A stretch of 64,000 nt of DNA from Jejubacter sp036620675 (lineage in GTDB: Bacteria; Pseudomonadota; Gammaproteobacteria; Enterobacterales; Enterobacteriaceae), in assembly GCA_036620675.1 (NCBI GenBank), contig JAZHEE010000020.1; one strand, given 5' to 3'. Under the pieces are notes generated by a model. It had not been told where the DNA came from, did not search any database, and worked only from the letters and a program-made list of their open reading frames with translations. Numbering within the stretch: the stretch's first letter is position 1; every line of letters starts with the position of its first letter. This document shows, in pieces, positions 44,720 through 53,833 of this stretch. Position numbers and translations under genes: made by a program.

Positions 44720-46261
44720 TTATCCTTCGGTTACGGAGGGCAGAATGGCGGTAATTACCTCAGGCCAGGCGCTGCGGCTGGCCCACTGGCGCATCACATC
44801 GAGTTCCGGCGCCAGCAGGCGATCCTGCTCCAGGAAAGGCACATGATGGCGAATGGTGGCCAGCTCCGTTTCCAGTAGCGCCGAGCTCCGGAGCGGTCGG
44901 TGGAAATCGATGCCCTGGGCTGCGGCCATGGCTTCAATGCCAACCACCGCTGCGCTGTTGAAACACATTTCGCCCAGACGGCGTGCGGCCCAGGTCGCCA
45001 TCGAGACGTGATCTTCCTGGTTGGCGGAGGTGGGAAGGCTGTCCACGCTGCCGGGATGAGCCAGTGATTTATTCTCGGAAGCCAGCGCCGCGGCGGTGAC
45101 CTGGGCTATCATAAAACCGGAATTGACGCCGCCGTCGTTGACCAGAAACGGCGGCAGCCCGGAAAGCGCGCTGTCCAGCAGCAGCGCCAGGCGCCGTTCG
45201 GAGATAGCGCCGATCTCCGCAACCGCCAGCGCGATAATGTCCGCGGCAAAGGCGACGGGCTCGGCGTGGAAGTTGCCGCCGGAGATCACATCGCCGTCAT
45301 CGCTGAACACCAGCGGGTTATCTGAAGCAGCGTTCGCCTCGGTTTGCAGTACTCTGGCGGCGTGGCGCAGATTATCCAGACAGGCGCCCATCACCTGGGG
45401 GATGCAGCGAATGGAGTAGGGATCCTGAACCCGGCCGCAGTTGGCGTGGGAAGTAAGGATTGCGCTGCCGGTCAGTAACGAAGAAACCGCTTTCGCCACC
45501 GCTATCTGGCCGTGCTGGCCGCGGGCCTGGTGAATGCGGGCGTCGAACGGGCGCACTGAGCCTTTGATCGCCTCCAGCGATAGCGCGCCGGAAACCAGCC
45601 CGGCGGCAAACAGGTTTTCGGCTTCGAACAGACCGCGCAGAGCCAGCGCTGTTGAAACCTGGGTGCCGTTCAGCAACGCCAGACCCTCTTTGGGGCCGGG
45701 CTCTATCGGACTTAGCCCGACTCTGGCCAGCGCTTCCCGGGCAGGAACCATCCGCCCGTTATCCCGAACCTCGCCCAGCCCCAGCAGCATCAGCGACAGG
45801 TGAGCCAGCGGCGCCAGATCGCCGGAGGCGCCCACCGATCCTTTCTCCGGAATGCAGGGCATGATGCCCGCGTTATACAGGGCAAGCAGCATTTCGATAA
45901 GCTCTGGACGTACGCCGGAGTGGCCCCGTGCCAGACTGATGATTTTGGTGGCCATTACCAGACGCGTTACGCTATCCGGCAACAGCGCCCCCAGCCCGAC
46001 GCTGTGTGACAGGATCAGATTACGCTGCAATTCGGCCAGTCGCTCGTGAGGGATGGTGGTCTGGGCCAGTTTGCCAAAGCCGGTATTGATGCCGTAAACC
46101 ACCCGCCCGGCATCGACAATCTCATCCACCGTACGCCGTGCGGTATTCACGTTATGCCAGGCGCTATCGGCCAGGGTCAGCGTGACCTCGCCGTGGTAGA
46201 TAGCTTTCAGGGTTGCCAGACTGACCTCTCCGGGCGTCAGGCAGCATTCGACAGATGACAT
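44720..46261 (-). CDS. hutH: Histidine ammonia-lyase
   Basis: First step of histidine degradation: deaminates histidine to urocanate. 513 residues. The MIO prosthetic group forms from Ala-Ser-Gly in GSVGASGDLAPLAHL (about residues 145-147). Also present: YGINTGFGKL near 57, QDPYSIRCIPQVMGA, and GNFHAEPVAFAADI. ATG at 46261 is preferred over the GTG two codons upstream because GGAG lies at proper spacing from it. A HutC-type palindrome is 77 bp upstream. Confidence 0.97.
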   Translation of the reverse strand: MSSVECCLTPGEVSLATLKAIYHGEVTLTLADSAWHNVNTARRTVDEIVDAGRVVYGINTGFGKLAQTTIPHERLAELQRNLILSHSVGLGALLPDSVTRLVMATKIISLARGHSGVRPELIEMLLALYNAGIMPCIPEKGSVGASGDLAPLAHLSLMLLGLGEVRDNGRMVPAREALARVGLSPIEPGPKEGLALLNGTQVSTALALRGLFEAENLFAAGLVSGALSLEAIKGSVRPFDARIHQARGQHGQIAVAKAVSSLLTGSAILTSHANCGRVQDPYSIRCIPQVMGACLDNLRHAARVLQTEANAASDNPLVFSDDGDVISGGNFHAEPVAFAADIIALAVAEIGAISERRLALLLDSALSGLPPFLVNDGGVNSGFMIAQVTAAALASENKSLAHPGSVDSLPTSANQEDHVSMATWAARRLGEMCFNSAAVVGIEAMAAAQGIDFHRPLRSSALLETELATIRHHVPFLEQDRLLAPELDVMRQWASRSAWPEVITAILPSVTEG

Positions 46262-46337
46262 AATCACTCCTGTTTCGAGACTAAGGCCCTGCCCTCCTGG
46301 GGGCGGTTATTTTTGAGTCAAGCATATTTGTATTATC

Positions 46338-46349
46338 TTGTCTATACAA
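46338..46349. promoter_or_regulatory. HutC operator, hutH-hutU promoter
   Basis: TTGTCTATACAA, a near-perfect palindrome of the TGTMTATACA type bound by HutC/YvoA-type GntR regulators, 77 bp upstream of hutH. Confidence 0.8.
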
Positions 46350-46445
46350 CCAGGCGCGAGCGGGATCACACGGAGAGATTCTGCCGTGAAAAAGGGGCTA
46401 TCGGCGGGGAAATGTCGGTAAGATTCACCTGCGCAGAAGCATCAG

Positions 46446-46457
46446 ATGTCTATACAT
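46446..46457. promoter_or_regulatory. HutC operator, hutC promoter
   Basis: ATGTCTATACAT, same core, 52-63 bp upstream of the hutC start. Fits autorepression. Confidence 0.8.
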
Positions 46458-46508
46458 CCTGGCGGGCAGCCAGTACACTGGCATTATATTCTGCATCAGG
46501 GTAAGCCA

Positions 46509-47264
46509 ATGACCAGCCAGTCCGCCGTTTCTCAGTTAGCCAGCGCTATGGGCCAGCAGCCCGCGCCTATCTACCTGCGGGTTAAGCAGGCGATTATTAC
46601 CCAGATTCGCGCCGGCCACTGGCAGCCTCATCAGCGTATCCCTTCGGAAAGCGAGCTGGTCAACGAGCTGGGGGTCAGCCGTATGACCATTAATCGCGCC
46701 TTGCGTGAGCTGACCAGCGAAGGCTATCTGGTGCGTATGCAGGGCGTGGGTACCTTTGTGGCGGAAAGCAAAGGCTATACGGCGATGCTGGAAGTACACA
46801 ATATTGCTGAAGAGATAGCCCTGCGCGGTCATGAGCACACCAGCCGGTTACTGACGCTGGAAGAAGTACAGGCGGACGGCGAGCGGCTGACCATGCCGGG
46901 CGTCGCGCCGGGCCAGCCCCTGTTTCACTCGCAGATTGTGCACTATGAAGATGGCATTCCGGTTCAGCTGGAGGATCGGTTGGTCAATCCTGTTATGGCG
47001 CCCGACTACCTGAAGCAGGATTACCAGGCCATCACGCCTTATACCTACCTGATGCAGGTGGCGCCACTTTCCGCCGGGGAACATGTGGTGGAAGCGGTGA
47101 TGCCCGATGCCTTCCAGCAGAAGACGCTGATGATTGATGCCCGGGAACCCTGCCTGCTGGTACGCCGCCAGACATGGAGCGGCAACCATGCGGTGACCGG
47201 CGCTCGCCTGCTCTATCCCGGCACCCGCTATAAGCTGTTGGGCAAATTTCGCGACCATAACTGA
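46509..47264 (+). CDS. hutC: Histidine utilisation repressor HutC (GntR family)
   Basis: Repressor of the hut genes that responds to urocanate. 251 residues: N-terminal GntR winged helix (PIYLRVKQAIITQIRAGHWQ, RIPSESELVNELGVSRMTIN) and C-terminal UTRA ligand domain (about 100-245). The start MTSQSAVSQL is chosen; an earlier ATG 21 codons upstream overlaps the operator. Divergent from hutHU. Its stop codon directly adjoins that of convergent hutF. Confidence 0.94.
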   Translation: MTSQSAVSQLASAMGQQPAPIYLRVKQAIITQIRAGHWQPHQRIPSESELVNELGVSRMTINRALRELTSEGYLVRMQGVGTFVAESKGYTAMLEVHNIAEEIALRGHEHTSRLLTLEEVQADGERLTMPGVAPGQPLFHSQIVHYEDGIPVQLEDRLVNPVMAPDYLKQDYQAITPYTYLMQVAPLSAGEHVVEAVMPDAFQQKTLMIDAREPCLLVRRQTWSGNHAVTGARLLYPGTRYKLLGKFRDHN

Positions 47265-48623
47265 CTAAACGCTTAACTCCTTCATCACCCGGGTAAAGTC
47301 GCGGGCCGCCTGTGCTTCCTGCGGATGCGCGCCATCATGAATCACGGGCCTGCCGGCGACCCAGACGTGGCGGATGGCGGTGAGATCGCCCGCGAACAGC
47401 CAGCGGTTCACGACATGCGCTTCGGGGCAGGCGCCCAGCCAGGCGGCGTTGTCCAGTAGCAGCCAGTCGGCGCGCAAACCTGGCGCCAGAGCGCCGCTGT
47501 GAATGCCGCAGGCCCGGGCGCCGCCCGCCGCCGCCTGAGACAGCAGCAGATTCCCGACCATGGGGTGCGTCCGGGTCGCCAGTCGGTTTCGCTGCCTGTC
47601 GCGCAGGCGCTGGCCGTATTCCAGCCAGCGCAACTCTTCCAGCACGCTTAGTGATACGTGGCTATCCGAACCAATGCCCCAGCGACCACCACAGCGCAGG
47701 TAGTCGGTAGCGGGAAACAGGCCGTCTCCCAGGCTGGCTTCGGTGGTGGGGCATAGCCCTGCCACCGCGCCGCTACGCGCCAGGGCTTCGGTTTCCTGAC
47801 GGGTCATATGGGTGGCATGCACCAGGCACCAGCGTTCATCCACCGGCGCATGATCCAGCAGCCAGGCCACCGGTGTCTGACCCGACCAGGCCTGGCAGGC
47901 CCGCACCTCTTTTTCCTGCTCCGCGATATGAATATGCACCGGAAGAGCTGCCCCTACACTGCGCAGTACCTCATCGATCTGCCGCTCGCTAACGGCGCGT
48001 AGCGAATGAAAGCAGACGCCGTGATTGATGAGCCGCTCATCGCGGATGGCCGATGTCAGCCGGGAGTGAAGTTGCAGATAGTCGTCGGTCGAGTGAATAA
48101 AACGGCGCTGACCCGCTTCCGGCGGCTGTTCGCCAAAGCCGGACCAGCTGTAAAGCGCGGGCAGTAGCGTTATCCCTATCCCGCTTTCCTTTGCAGCCAG
48201 AATAAGCTGGTGCAGCATATCGTCGCGGGTATAGCGGGTACCGTCCGGCGCGTGGTGCAGATAGTGGAATTCAGCGACCTGGGTATAGCCCCCTTTCAGC
48301 ATCGTAATATAAAGATAGCGTGCGATGACGCCTACCTGTTCCGGCGTCATGGCGCTGAGCAACTGATACATCCGGTCGCGCCAGGTCCAGAAGCTGTCGC
48401 TGTCGTCGGCGGCGGCTTCGGTCAGGCCGGCCATTGCCCGCTGGAAGGCGTGAGAGTGCAGGTTGGCGAGGCCGGGAATCATGACGCCCGGAAGCCGGAT
48501 GGCTCCCTGCGGACTGGCGTCAGGGGTAACGGTTTCGATATAGCCATCGTGATTAACCTCAATCGCTACGTCGTTGTCTAACCGGTCGCCCAGAAGGGCG
48601 CGCTCCACAAAATATCGGGTCAT
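47265..48623 (-). CDS. hutF: Formimidoylglutamate deiminase
   Basis: Converts N-formimidoyl-L-glutamate to N-formyl-L-glutamate and ammonia, step four of the five-step histidine pathway. 452 residues of the amidohydrolase superfamily. Metal ligands are visible in LHSHAFQRAMAG near residue 55, HIHIAEQEKEV, CLVHATHM and IGSDSHVSLSV. Start MTRYFVERAL is chosen with GAGGA upstream; an earlier start overlaps the operator. Divergent from hutI. Its presence together with a deformylase-type HutG separates this locus from the four-step hut clusters of Klebsiella and Salmonella. Confidence 0.93.
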   Translation of the reverse strand: MTRYFVERALLGDRLDNDVAIEVNHDGYIETVTPDASPQGAIRLPGVMIPGLANLHSHAFQRAMAGLTEAAADDSDSFWTWRDRMYQLLSAMTPEQVGVIARYLYITMLKGGYTQVAEFHYLHHAPDGTRYTRDDMLHQLILAAKESGIGITLLPALYSWSGFGEQPPEAGQRRFIHSTDDYLQLHSRLTSAIRDERLINHGVCFHSLRAVSERQIDEVLRSVGAALPVHIHIAEQEKEVRACQAWSGQTPVAWLLDHAPVDERWCLVHATHMTRQETEALARSGAVAGLCPTTEASLGDGLFPATDYLRCGGRWGIGSDSHVSLSVLEELRWLEYGQRLRDRQRNRLATRTHPMVGNLLLSQAAAGGARACGIHSGALAPGLRADWLLLDNAAWLGACPEAHVVNRWLFAGDLTAIRHVWVAGRPVIHDGAHPQEAQAARDFTRVMKELSV

Positions 48624-48644
48624 GGTTGATCCTCGCCGCCTTAG

Positions 48645-48656
48645 TTGTATATACAT
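48645..48656. promoter_or_regulatory. HutC operator between hutF and hutI
   Basis: TTGTATATACAT, 22 bp upstream of hutF and 42 bp upstream of hutI, so one site could control both directions. A second overlapping TATACAT follows. Confidence 0.78.
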
Positions 48657-48697
48657 ATACATACACTATGGCGCACTGTAAATCATCGAGAGGCGAT

Positions 48698-49930
48698 ATG
48701 GCGGCACAATTCAATGAAGTCGGCAATGAGTGTGATTCGCTCTGGAGCGGCGCGGACCTGGTCACCATGCGCGACGGCGCCTGGAATATCATTCGTGATG
48801 GTTTTATCGCCGTGACGCAAGGAAAGATAGTCGCGATCGGCCCGGAACAGGAGGCGTCCCGGTTTAACCCGTCCTGTCGTCACCGTTTTACAGGAGGTAT
48901 TGTGACGCCCGGTTTTATCGACTGCCATACCCATCTGATATTTGGCGGCGACCGCAGTACCGAATTCGAACAGCGGCTTAACGGCGTGAGCTATGCCGAT
49001 ATCGCGGCCCGTGGCGGCGGTATTCTTTCCACGGTACGTGCCACCCGGGAAGCCAGTCTGGAAACTCTGGTTGAACTGGCCCGGGAGCGGCTGGCGCTAC
49101 TGATGGCGGACGGCGTTACTACGGTGGAGGTCAAGTCCGGATACGGCCTGGATAAACCGACTGAACTGCGTATGTTGCAGGCTGCGCGTCGTCTGGGGGA
49201 ACGGATGCCGGTAGAGGTGGTGACCACCTGTCTGGCGGCCCATGCGGTGCCACCGGAGTATCGCGACCATCCCGATGGCTGGATCCAGGTGGTGTGCGAT
49301 GAACTGCTGCCGGAAGTTCACGCCGCCGGTCTGGCCGATGCGGTGGACGCTTTCTGCGAACATCTGGCCTTTTCCCCCGCTCAGGTGGAGCGGGTGTTCG
49401 ATGCGGCCCGCAAGCTGGGACTGCCGGTTAAGCTCCATGCTGAACAGCTCTCGGCGCTGGGCGGAGCGGGACTTGCGGCGCGCTATCAGGCGCTGTCCGC
49501 CGATCATCTGGAATATGCCACGGATGAAGATATTCGCGCGATGGCGGAGCATGGCACCGTGGCGGTACTGCTGCCCGGCGCTTTTTATCTGATGCGTGAA
49601 ACGCAGCATCCCCCGGTGGCGGGCTTCCGGCAGCATAAGGTGCCGATGGCGCTGGCAAGCGATCTTAACCCCGGCACCTCCCCGGCGCTGTCGCTGCGGC
49701 TGATGCTCAATATGGGCTGTACCCTGTTTGGGCTGACGCCGGAAGAGGCGGTGGCTGGCGTTACCCTTAATGCCGCCAGGGCGCTCGGCCTGCAGGACAG
49801 CCACGGTACCCTTGAACCGGGGAAGGTGGCGGATTTTGTGCACTGGAATATCACTGAGCCCGCCGGGCTGGTGTACTGGCTCGGCGGCACCCTGCCGTGC
49901 GAGGTGGTCTACAGAGGAGAACTGCGATGA
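48698..49930 (+). CDS. hutI: Imidazolonepropionase
   Basis: Step three of histidine degradation: opens 4-imidazolone-5-propionate to N-formimidoylglutamate. 410 residues, amidohydrolase superfamily. Motifs: TPGFIDCHTHLIFGGDR near residue 70, VEVKSGYGLD, HAEQLSALGG and ALASDLNPGTSP. The start MAAQFNEVGN has GAGAGGCGAT upstream; earlier in-frame ATGs lie in the operator region. The stop overlaps the hutG start (ATGA). Confidence 0.95.
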   Translation: MAAQFNEVGNECDSLWSGADLVTMRDGAWNIIRDGFIAVTQGKIVAIGPEQEASRFNPSCRHRFTGGIVTPGFIDCHTHLIFGGDRSTEFEQRLNGVSYADIAARGGGILSTVRATREASLETLVELARERLALLMADGVTTVEVKSGYGLDKPTELRMLQAARRLGERMPVEVVTTCLAAHAVPPEYRDHPDGWIQVVCDELLPEVHAAGLADAVDAFCEHLAFSPAQVERVFDAARKLGLPVKLHAEQLSALGGAGLAARYQALSADHLEYATDEDIRAMAEHGTVAVLLPGAFYLMRETQHPPVAGFRQHKVPMALASDLNPGTSPALSLRLMLNMGCTLFGLTPEEAVAGVTLNAARALGLQDSHGTLEPGKVADFVHWNITEPAGLVYWLGGTLPCEVVYRGELR

Positions 49931-50715
49931 TGGCGTACGATTTTCACCAGGGAAGCGCGCCGCTGCTGGTCAGCATTCCCCATGCCGGTACCCGACTGAC
50001 GCCGGAAGCAGAGCAGGGGCTTAGCCCCGAAGCGCTGCCCCTGCCGGATACCGACTGGCATATCCCTGAACTCTATGACTTTGCCGCCGGGCTGGGGGCC
50101 AGCATTATTCGCGGCCGCTATTCGCGCTTTGTGGTCGATCTTAACCGGGCGCCGGATGACACGCCGCTCTATGCCACCGCCACCACCGGGTTGTTTCCGC
50201 AGACGCTGTTCGACGGCACGCCCGCCTGGCGCCCGGGAAAGGAGCCGGATACCGACTGTCGTCAGCGCTGGCTGGCGGAGATCTGGCAGCCTTATCACCA
50301 GCAGCTCCAGGCGGAGCTGGCGCGCATTAAACAGCGGCATGGCTACGTGGTGCTCTATGATGCCCATTCTATCGCTTCGGTGATTCCGCGGCTGTTTGAT
50401 GGAAAGTTACCTGATATCAATCTGGGCACCAACGATGGTAAGAGCTGCCCGCCCGCCATGGCGCAGGCGCTGGTGGAACTCTGCAACCGGTATCCGCAGT
50501 ACCGCACTGTACTCAATGGTCGCTTTAAGGGCGGCTATATCACTCGCCAGTACGGCTCCCCAGCCCACCGTCAGTATGCGGTTCAGGTCGAACTGGCCCA
50601 GTGCAACTATATGCGTGAAAGCGCCCCGTTCGATATGAACGATGAGAGGGCTAATGCGCTAAAACCGTTGCTCAGGGCCTTTCTGGACAGGCTGGCAAAT
50701 GGTGGCGATTTCTAA
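49927..50715 (+). CDS. hutG: N-formylglutamate deformylase
   Basis: Last step: hydrolyses N-formylglutamate to glutamate and formate. 262 residues of the N-formylglutamate amidohydrolase family (VSIPHAGTRLTPEA, FVVDLNRAPDDTPLY, VVLYDAHSIASVIPRLFDG, GGYITRQYG, QVELAQCNYM). This is the deformylase-type HutG of Pseudomonas, not the arginase-type formiminoglutamase. Two adjacent ATGs are possible starts (49927, 49930). Coupled to hutI, it ends 4 nt from the convergent permease stop. Confidence 0.94.
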   Translation: MMAYDFHQGSAPLLVSIPHAGTRLTPEAEQGLSPEALPLPDTDWHIPELYDFAAGLGASIIRGRYSRFVVDLNRAPDDTPLYATATTGLFPQTLFDGTPAWRPGKEPDTDCRQRWLAEIWQPYHQQLQAELARIKQRHGYVVLYDAHSIASVIPRLFDGKLPDINLGTNDGKSCPPAMAQALVELCNRYPQYRTVLNGRFKGGYITRQYGSPAHRQYAVQVELAQCNYMRESAPFDMNDERANALKPLLRAFLDRLANGGDF

Positions 50716-50719
50716 AACG

Positions 50720-52144
50720 TCAGGGTAGCCGGGTTTGCTCCGGCAACCGGCGGCGGTCAAAACGCCGCAGGCTGTAGTAGAGAATGGCGGTAAAGAACCA
50801 GCCGATAATCCAGGAGATATCGTTGCCGCCGAACAGCCAGGTCAGCGGCCCCTGCCAGAATGCGTTAGCGATAAACGGCACCTGGATCGCCAGCCCCAGC
50901 AGATAAACCGTTATGCCGTAACCATTCCAGCGTCCGTAGCGGCCGTGAGGGTCGCTCAGGGCTGGAATATCCACCTTTCCTTTTGAAATCAGGTAGTAGT
51001 CCATCAGGCTTATGGCACTCCAGGGAATGAAACAGGCCAGCAGCAACAGCAGAAAGTGGGTGAAGCTTTTCAGGAAGTTCGGTTCGCTTAGCAGGGCGAT
51101 GGCGCAGGAAAGGCTGACCATGACCACCACAAACAGCGTACGCGTTCTCTGGCTGATGGTGGTGGTTTTCCGAAAGCCGCAGACGATGGTGGTGAGCGAC
51201 ATAAAGCTACCGTAGGCGTTCATGGTGGTGAAGGTTATCTTGCCAAAACAGATGGCGAAATAGATAGCCATCGCCATGGCGCCGCTGTTGCCCAGACCCA
51301 CAATATAGCTGACCTCGTGGCCGGAAAAGGCGTTACCGGCAATGGCGGCGGCGAACACTCCCAGCGTCATAGAGGCCTGAGTGCCGAGCACCGTACCGCA
51401 AAAGGCTGCGCTGAAGACGGCCCGCGCCGAAACGGTGTGAGGCAGATAGCGGGAATAGTCGGAAACATAGGGACAGAAGGCTAACTGCCAGGAAGCGGAA
51501 AGCGATACCGCCAGCAAAAAAGAGGGCAGTGTGAAGTGGCGATCGTGCAAAAGCGTAGCAACATCGCTGGAAAGCAGCAGCGTCACAAATAGCCAGGCGA
51601 ACGCCAGAATTCCCATAACGCTCGCCAGCTTGCCCAGTTTATGAATCACCCGGTAGCCCAGAACCGCCACTACAATAATAATGGCGCTGAACAACAGCAT
51701 ACCGGTGCTGTTGCCCACGTGCAGCAACTGCGCCATGGCCTGCCCGGCCAGTACCGTACCGCTTGCTGAAAAGCCGATATACATCAGGCAGGCCAGCACC
51801 AGCGGGATCACCGCGCCATATACGCCGAACTGCACCCGGCTTATTATCATCTGCGGCATGCCGAAACGCGGGCCCTGGATAGCGTGCAGCGCCATTACCG
51901 CGGCTCCCAGAATCTGGCCGATCAGCAGACCGACCAGCGACCAGACCACATCGCCCCCCAGCACTACGGCCAGCGCGCCGGTAACGATGGCCGTGATTTG
52001 CAGATTGCCGCCAAACCACAGTGTGAACTGGCTGAAGGGGTGGCCGTGACGCTCCGTTCGGGGAATATAATCGATAGACCGAAACTCCCTTAGTGAGGCG
52101 CCCGGCGTATTGGTAGTTTGGGAATGAATTGGTTGAGAAGACAT
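50720..52144 (-). CDS. NCS1-family permease (CodB-like), probable hut transporter
   Basis: 474-residue inner-membrane transporter with about 12 helices and features of the nucleobase:cation symporter-1 family (FTLWFGGNLQITAIVTGALA, GPRFGMPQMIISRVQFG, CPYVSDYSRYLP, PWSAISLMDYYLI). Members move cytosine, allantoin, hydantoins or, in some hut clusters, histidine-related imidazoles. A perfect HutC palindrome lies 82 bp upstream, so it is probably part of the hut regulon and may import urocanate or histidine; that is inference. Confidence 0.85.
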   Translation of the reverse strand: MSSQPIHSQTTNTPGASLREFRSIDYIPRTERHGHPFSQFTLWFGGNLQITAIVTGALAVVLGGDVVWSLVGLLIGQILGAAVMALHAIQGPRFGMPQMIISRVQFGVYGAVIPLVLACLMYIGFSASGTVLAGQAMAQLLHVGNSTGMLLFSAIIIVVAVLGYRVIHKLGKLASVMGILAFAWLFVTLLLSSDVATLLHDRHFTLPSFLLAVSLSASWQLAFCPYVSDYSRYLPHTVSARAVFSAAFCGTVLGTQASMTLGVFAAAIAGNAFSGHEVSYIVGLGNSGAMAMAIYFAICFGKITFTTMNAYGSFMSLTTIVCGFRKTTTISQRTRTLFVVVMVSLSCAIALLSEPNFLKSFTHFLLLLLACFIPWSAISLMDYYLISKGKVDIPALSDPHGRYGRWNGYGITVYLLGLAIQVPFIANAFWQGPLTWLFGGNDISWIIGWFFTAILYYSLRRFDRRRLPEQTRLP

Positions 52145-52225
52145 AGGTTCTCCTTGCCAGAATGGATTGCGCCAGAGGCGTCGGATGATGACAGGCAGAA
52201 CGTCGCAATCTGCGAATGACTATGG

Positions 52226-52237
52226 TTGTATATACAA
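52226..52237. promoter_or_regulatory. HutC operator upstream of the NCS1 permease
   Basis: TTGTATATACAA, a perfect 12-bp palindrome and the best of the four hut sites, 82 bp upstream of the permease start. Confidence 0.82.
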
Positions 52238-52378
52238 GAGCAAAAAGCAGACTGTCACAGCCGGGGCAAATTGGCAAGTCACTGAGTCATATTAAAAATT
52301 TATCTTACCGGCGGATTGGATAACGTAGGGGAATGTAACGGCAGGAATTCGCGCCGGGCCTGGGGCCCGGCGATGTGG

Positions 52379-52774
52379 TTACTTCTGGTACTGTTGGTCG
52401 GTGACATGCTCCATCCAGGTGACCGGCGAACCGTTGACCGATTCGGCAATGGCGATATGGGTCATGGCGTTTTCCGGCGTGGCGCCATGCCAGTGTTTTA
52501 CCCCTTCGGGGATCCAGATGATATCGCCCTGGTTCATCTCTTCAATGGCTTCGCCTTCGCACTGAATCCATCCTTTCCCGTGAGTGACGATCAGCGTCTG
52601 GCCGAGCGGATGGGTATGCCAGGCGGTACGTGCGCCGGGTTCAAAGGTGACGGTTGCGCCGCCTACTTTAGCGGGTTTCGTAGCCTGGAATGGGGAATCA
52701 ATACGCACCCGGCCGGTAAAGTAGTTTTCTGGCCCCTGGACGGAGGGTATTGAGGCGTTGCGGATAATTTTCAT
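52379..52774 (-). CDS. Small cupin-domain protein
   Basis: 131-residue single-domain cupin: motif 1 in TAWHTHPLGQTLIVTHGKGW (His ligands near residue 53) and motif 2 in GDIIWIPEGVKHWHGATPEN. Chosen start MKIIRNASIP; the frame is open upstream into the LysR gene without support. Often annotated as quercetinase-like or carboxymuconolactone-linked cupin; activity not determinable here. Divergent from the LysR regulator, which probably controls it. Confidence 0.82.
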   Translation of the reverse strand: MKIIRNASIPSVQGPENYFTGRVRIDSPFQATKPAKVGGATVTFEPGARTAWHTHPLGQTLIVTHGKGWIQCEGEAIEEMNQGDIIWIPEGVKHWHGATPENAMTHIAIAESVNGSPVTWMEHVTDQQYQK

Positions 52775-52924
52775 GGCAGGTTCTCCATCGGTGAATGGTT
52801 GATGGAATAAGCGTAACAGGTGCGCTACAGGGTGATTAGCGGGCAGAATACGAATGGACTGATGAGGTAAATTCATAACCGGGCATATACTGGGGCGACA
52901 TGCGATTTTTTGCGGAGCGTTCCC

Positions 52925-53821
52925 ATGCTCAAAGAAAACTTTAACGATCTGATCGCGTTCCTGGTGGTGGCCAGAGAGCGCAGCTTTACCCGCGCTGCCG
53001 CTAAGCTGGGCCTTTCCCAGTCGGCGCTCAGCCATTCGATGCGCGCCCTGGAAGAGCGCATGGGCATTCGCCTGCTGACCCGAACTACCCGCAGCGTTTC
53101 GCCTACGCAGGCCGGCGAGCGGCTGATGGAGCGCCTTGGCCCACACTTTAACGAAATTGAGCTTGAACTTAGCCTGTTAAAGGAAATGAGCGATCGGCCT
53201 GCGGGCAATATTCGCATTACCGCCGGAGAGCACGCGGTCGATACCATACTCTGGCCGGTCTTGCAGGGATTCCTGGCGCAGTGGCCGGAAATTAATGTGG
53301 AAGTGACCGTGGACAATATGTTGACGGATATTGTCAGCCACCGATTTGATGCCGGTATCCGACTGGGCGAACAGGTGGCGAAGGATATGGTGGCGGTTCC
53401 CGTTAGCCCGCCAATGCGCATGGCAGTGGTAGGATCGCCCGACTGGTTTGCCCGCCACGCGCCGCCGCAGACGCCGGCCGATCTTCAGCATCATCGCTGC
53501 GTGAATATGCGTCTGCCAACCCTGGGCGGCATGCTGCCGTGGGAGTTTTCCCGGGAAGGCAAAGAGCTGCGGGTCAGGGTGGAAGGGCAGTTGACCATCA
53601 ATGATTTGCGCCACCGCATCGCCGCCGCCATGGCGGGGATGGGGCTTATTTACCTGCCGGAAAACTGCGTAGAGCGGGAGCTGGCGGAAGGGAGTCTGGT
53701 TAGGGTACTGGAGTCCTGGTGTGAGCCGTTCCCTGGCTATTATCTTTACTATCCCAGCCGCAGGCAGCATACCCGGGCCTTTTCCCTGCTGGTGGAGGCG
53801 CTGCGCTATCGTGAGCGATAG
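52925..53821 (+). CDS. LysR-family regulator (divergent from cupin)
   Basis: 298-residue LysR protein: HTH at residues 1-60 (NDLIAFLVVARERSFTRAAA, LGLSQSALSHSMRALEERMG), effector domain from about 88. The start MLKENF has GGAG 7 nt upstream; another ATG five codons upstream is less likely. It belongs to the subgroup that usually controls a divergent oxidoreductase or cupin gene and often itself. Convergent with the SDR gene. Confidence 0.85.
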   Translation: MLKENFNDLIAFLVVARERSFTRAAAKLGLSQSALSHSMRALEERMGIRLLTRTTRSVSPTQAGERLMERLGPHFNEIELELSLLKEMSDRPAGNIRITAGEHAVDTILWPVLQGFLAQWPEINVEVTVDNMLTDIVSHRFDAGIRLGEQVAKDMVAVPVSPPMRMAVVGSPDWFARHAPPQTPADLQHHRCVNMRLPTLGGMLPWEFSREGKELRVRVEGQLTINDLRHRIAAAMAGMGLIYLPENCVERELAEGSLVRVLESWCEPFPGYYLYYPSRRQHTRAFSLLVEALRYRER

Positions 53822-53833
53822 AGTCCGGAAAAG

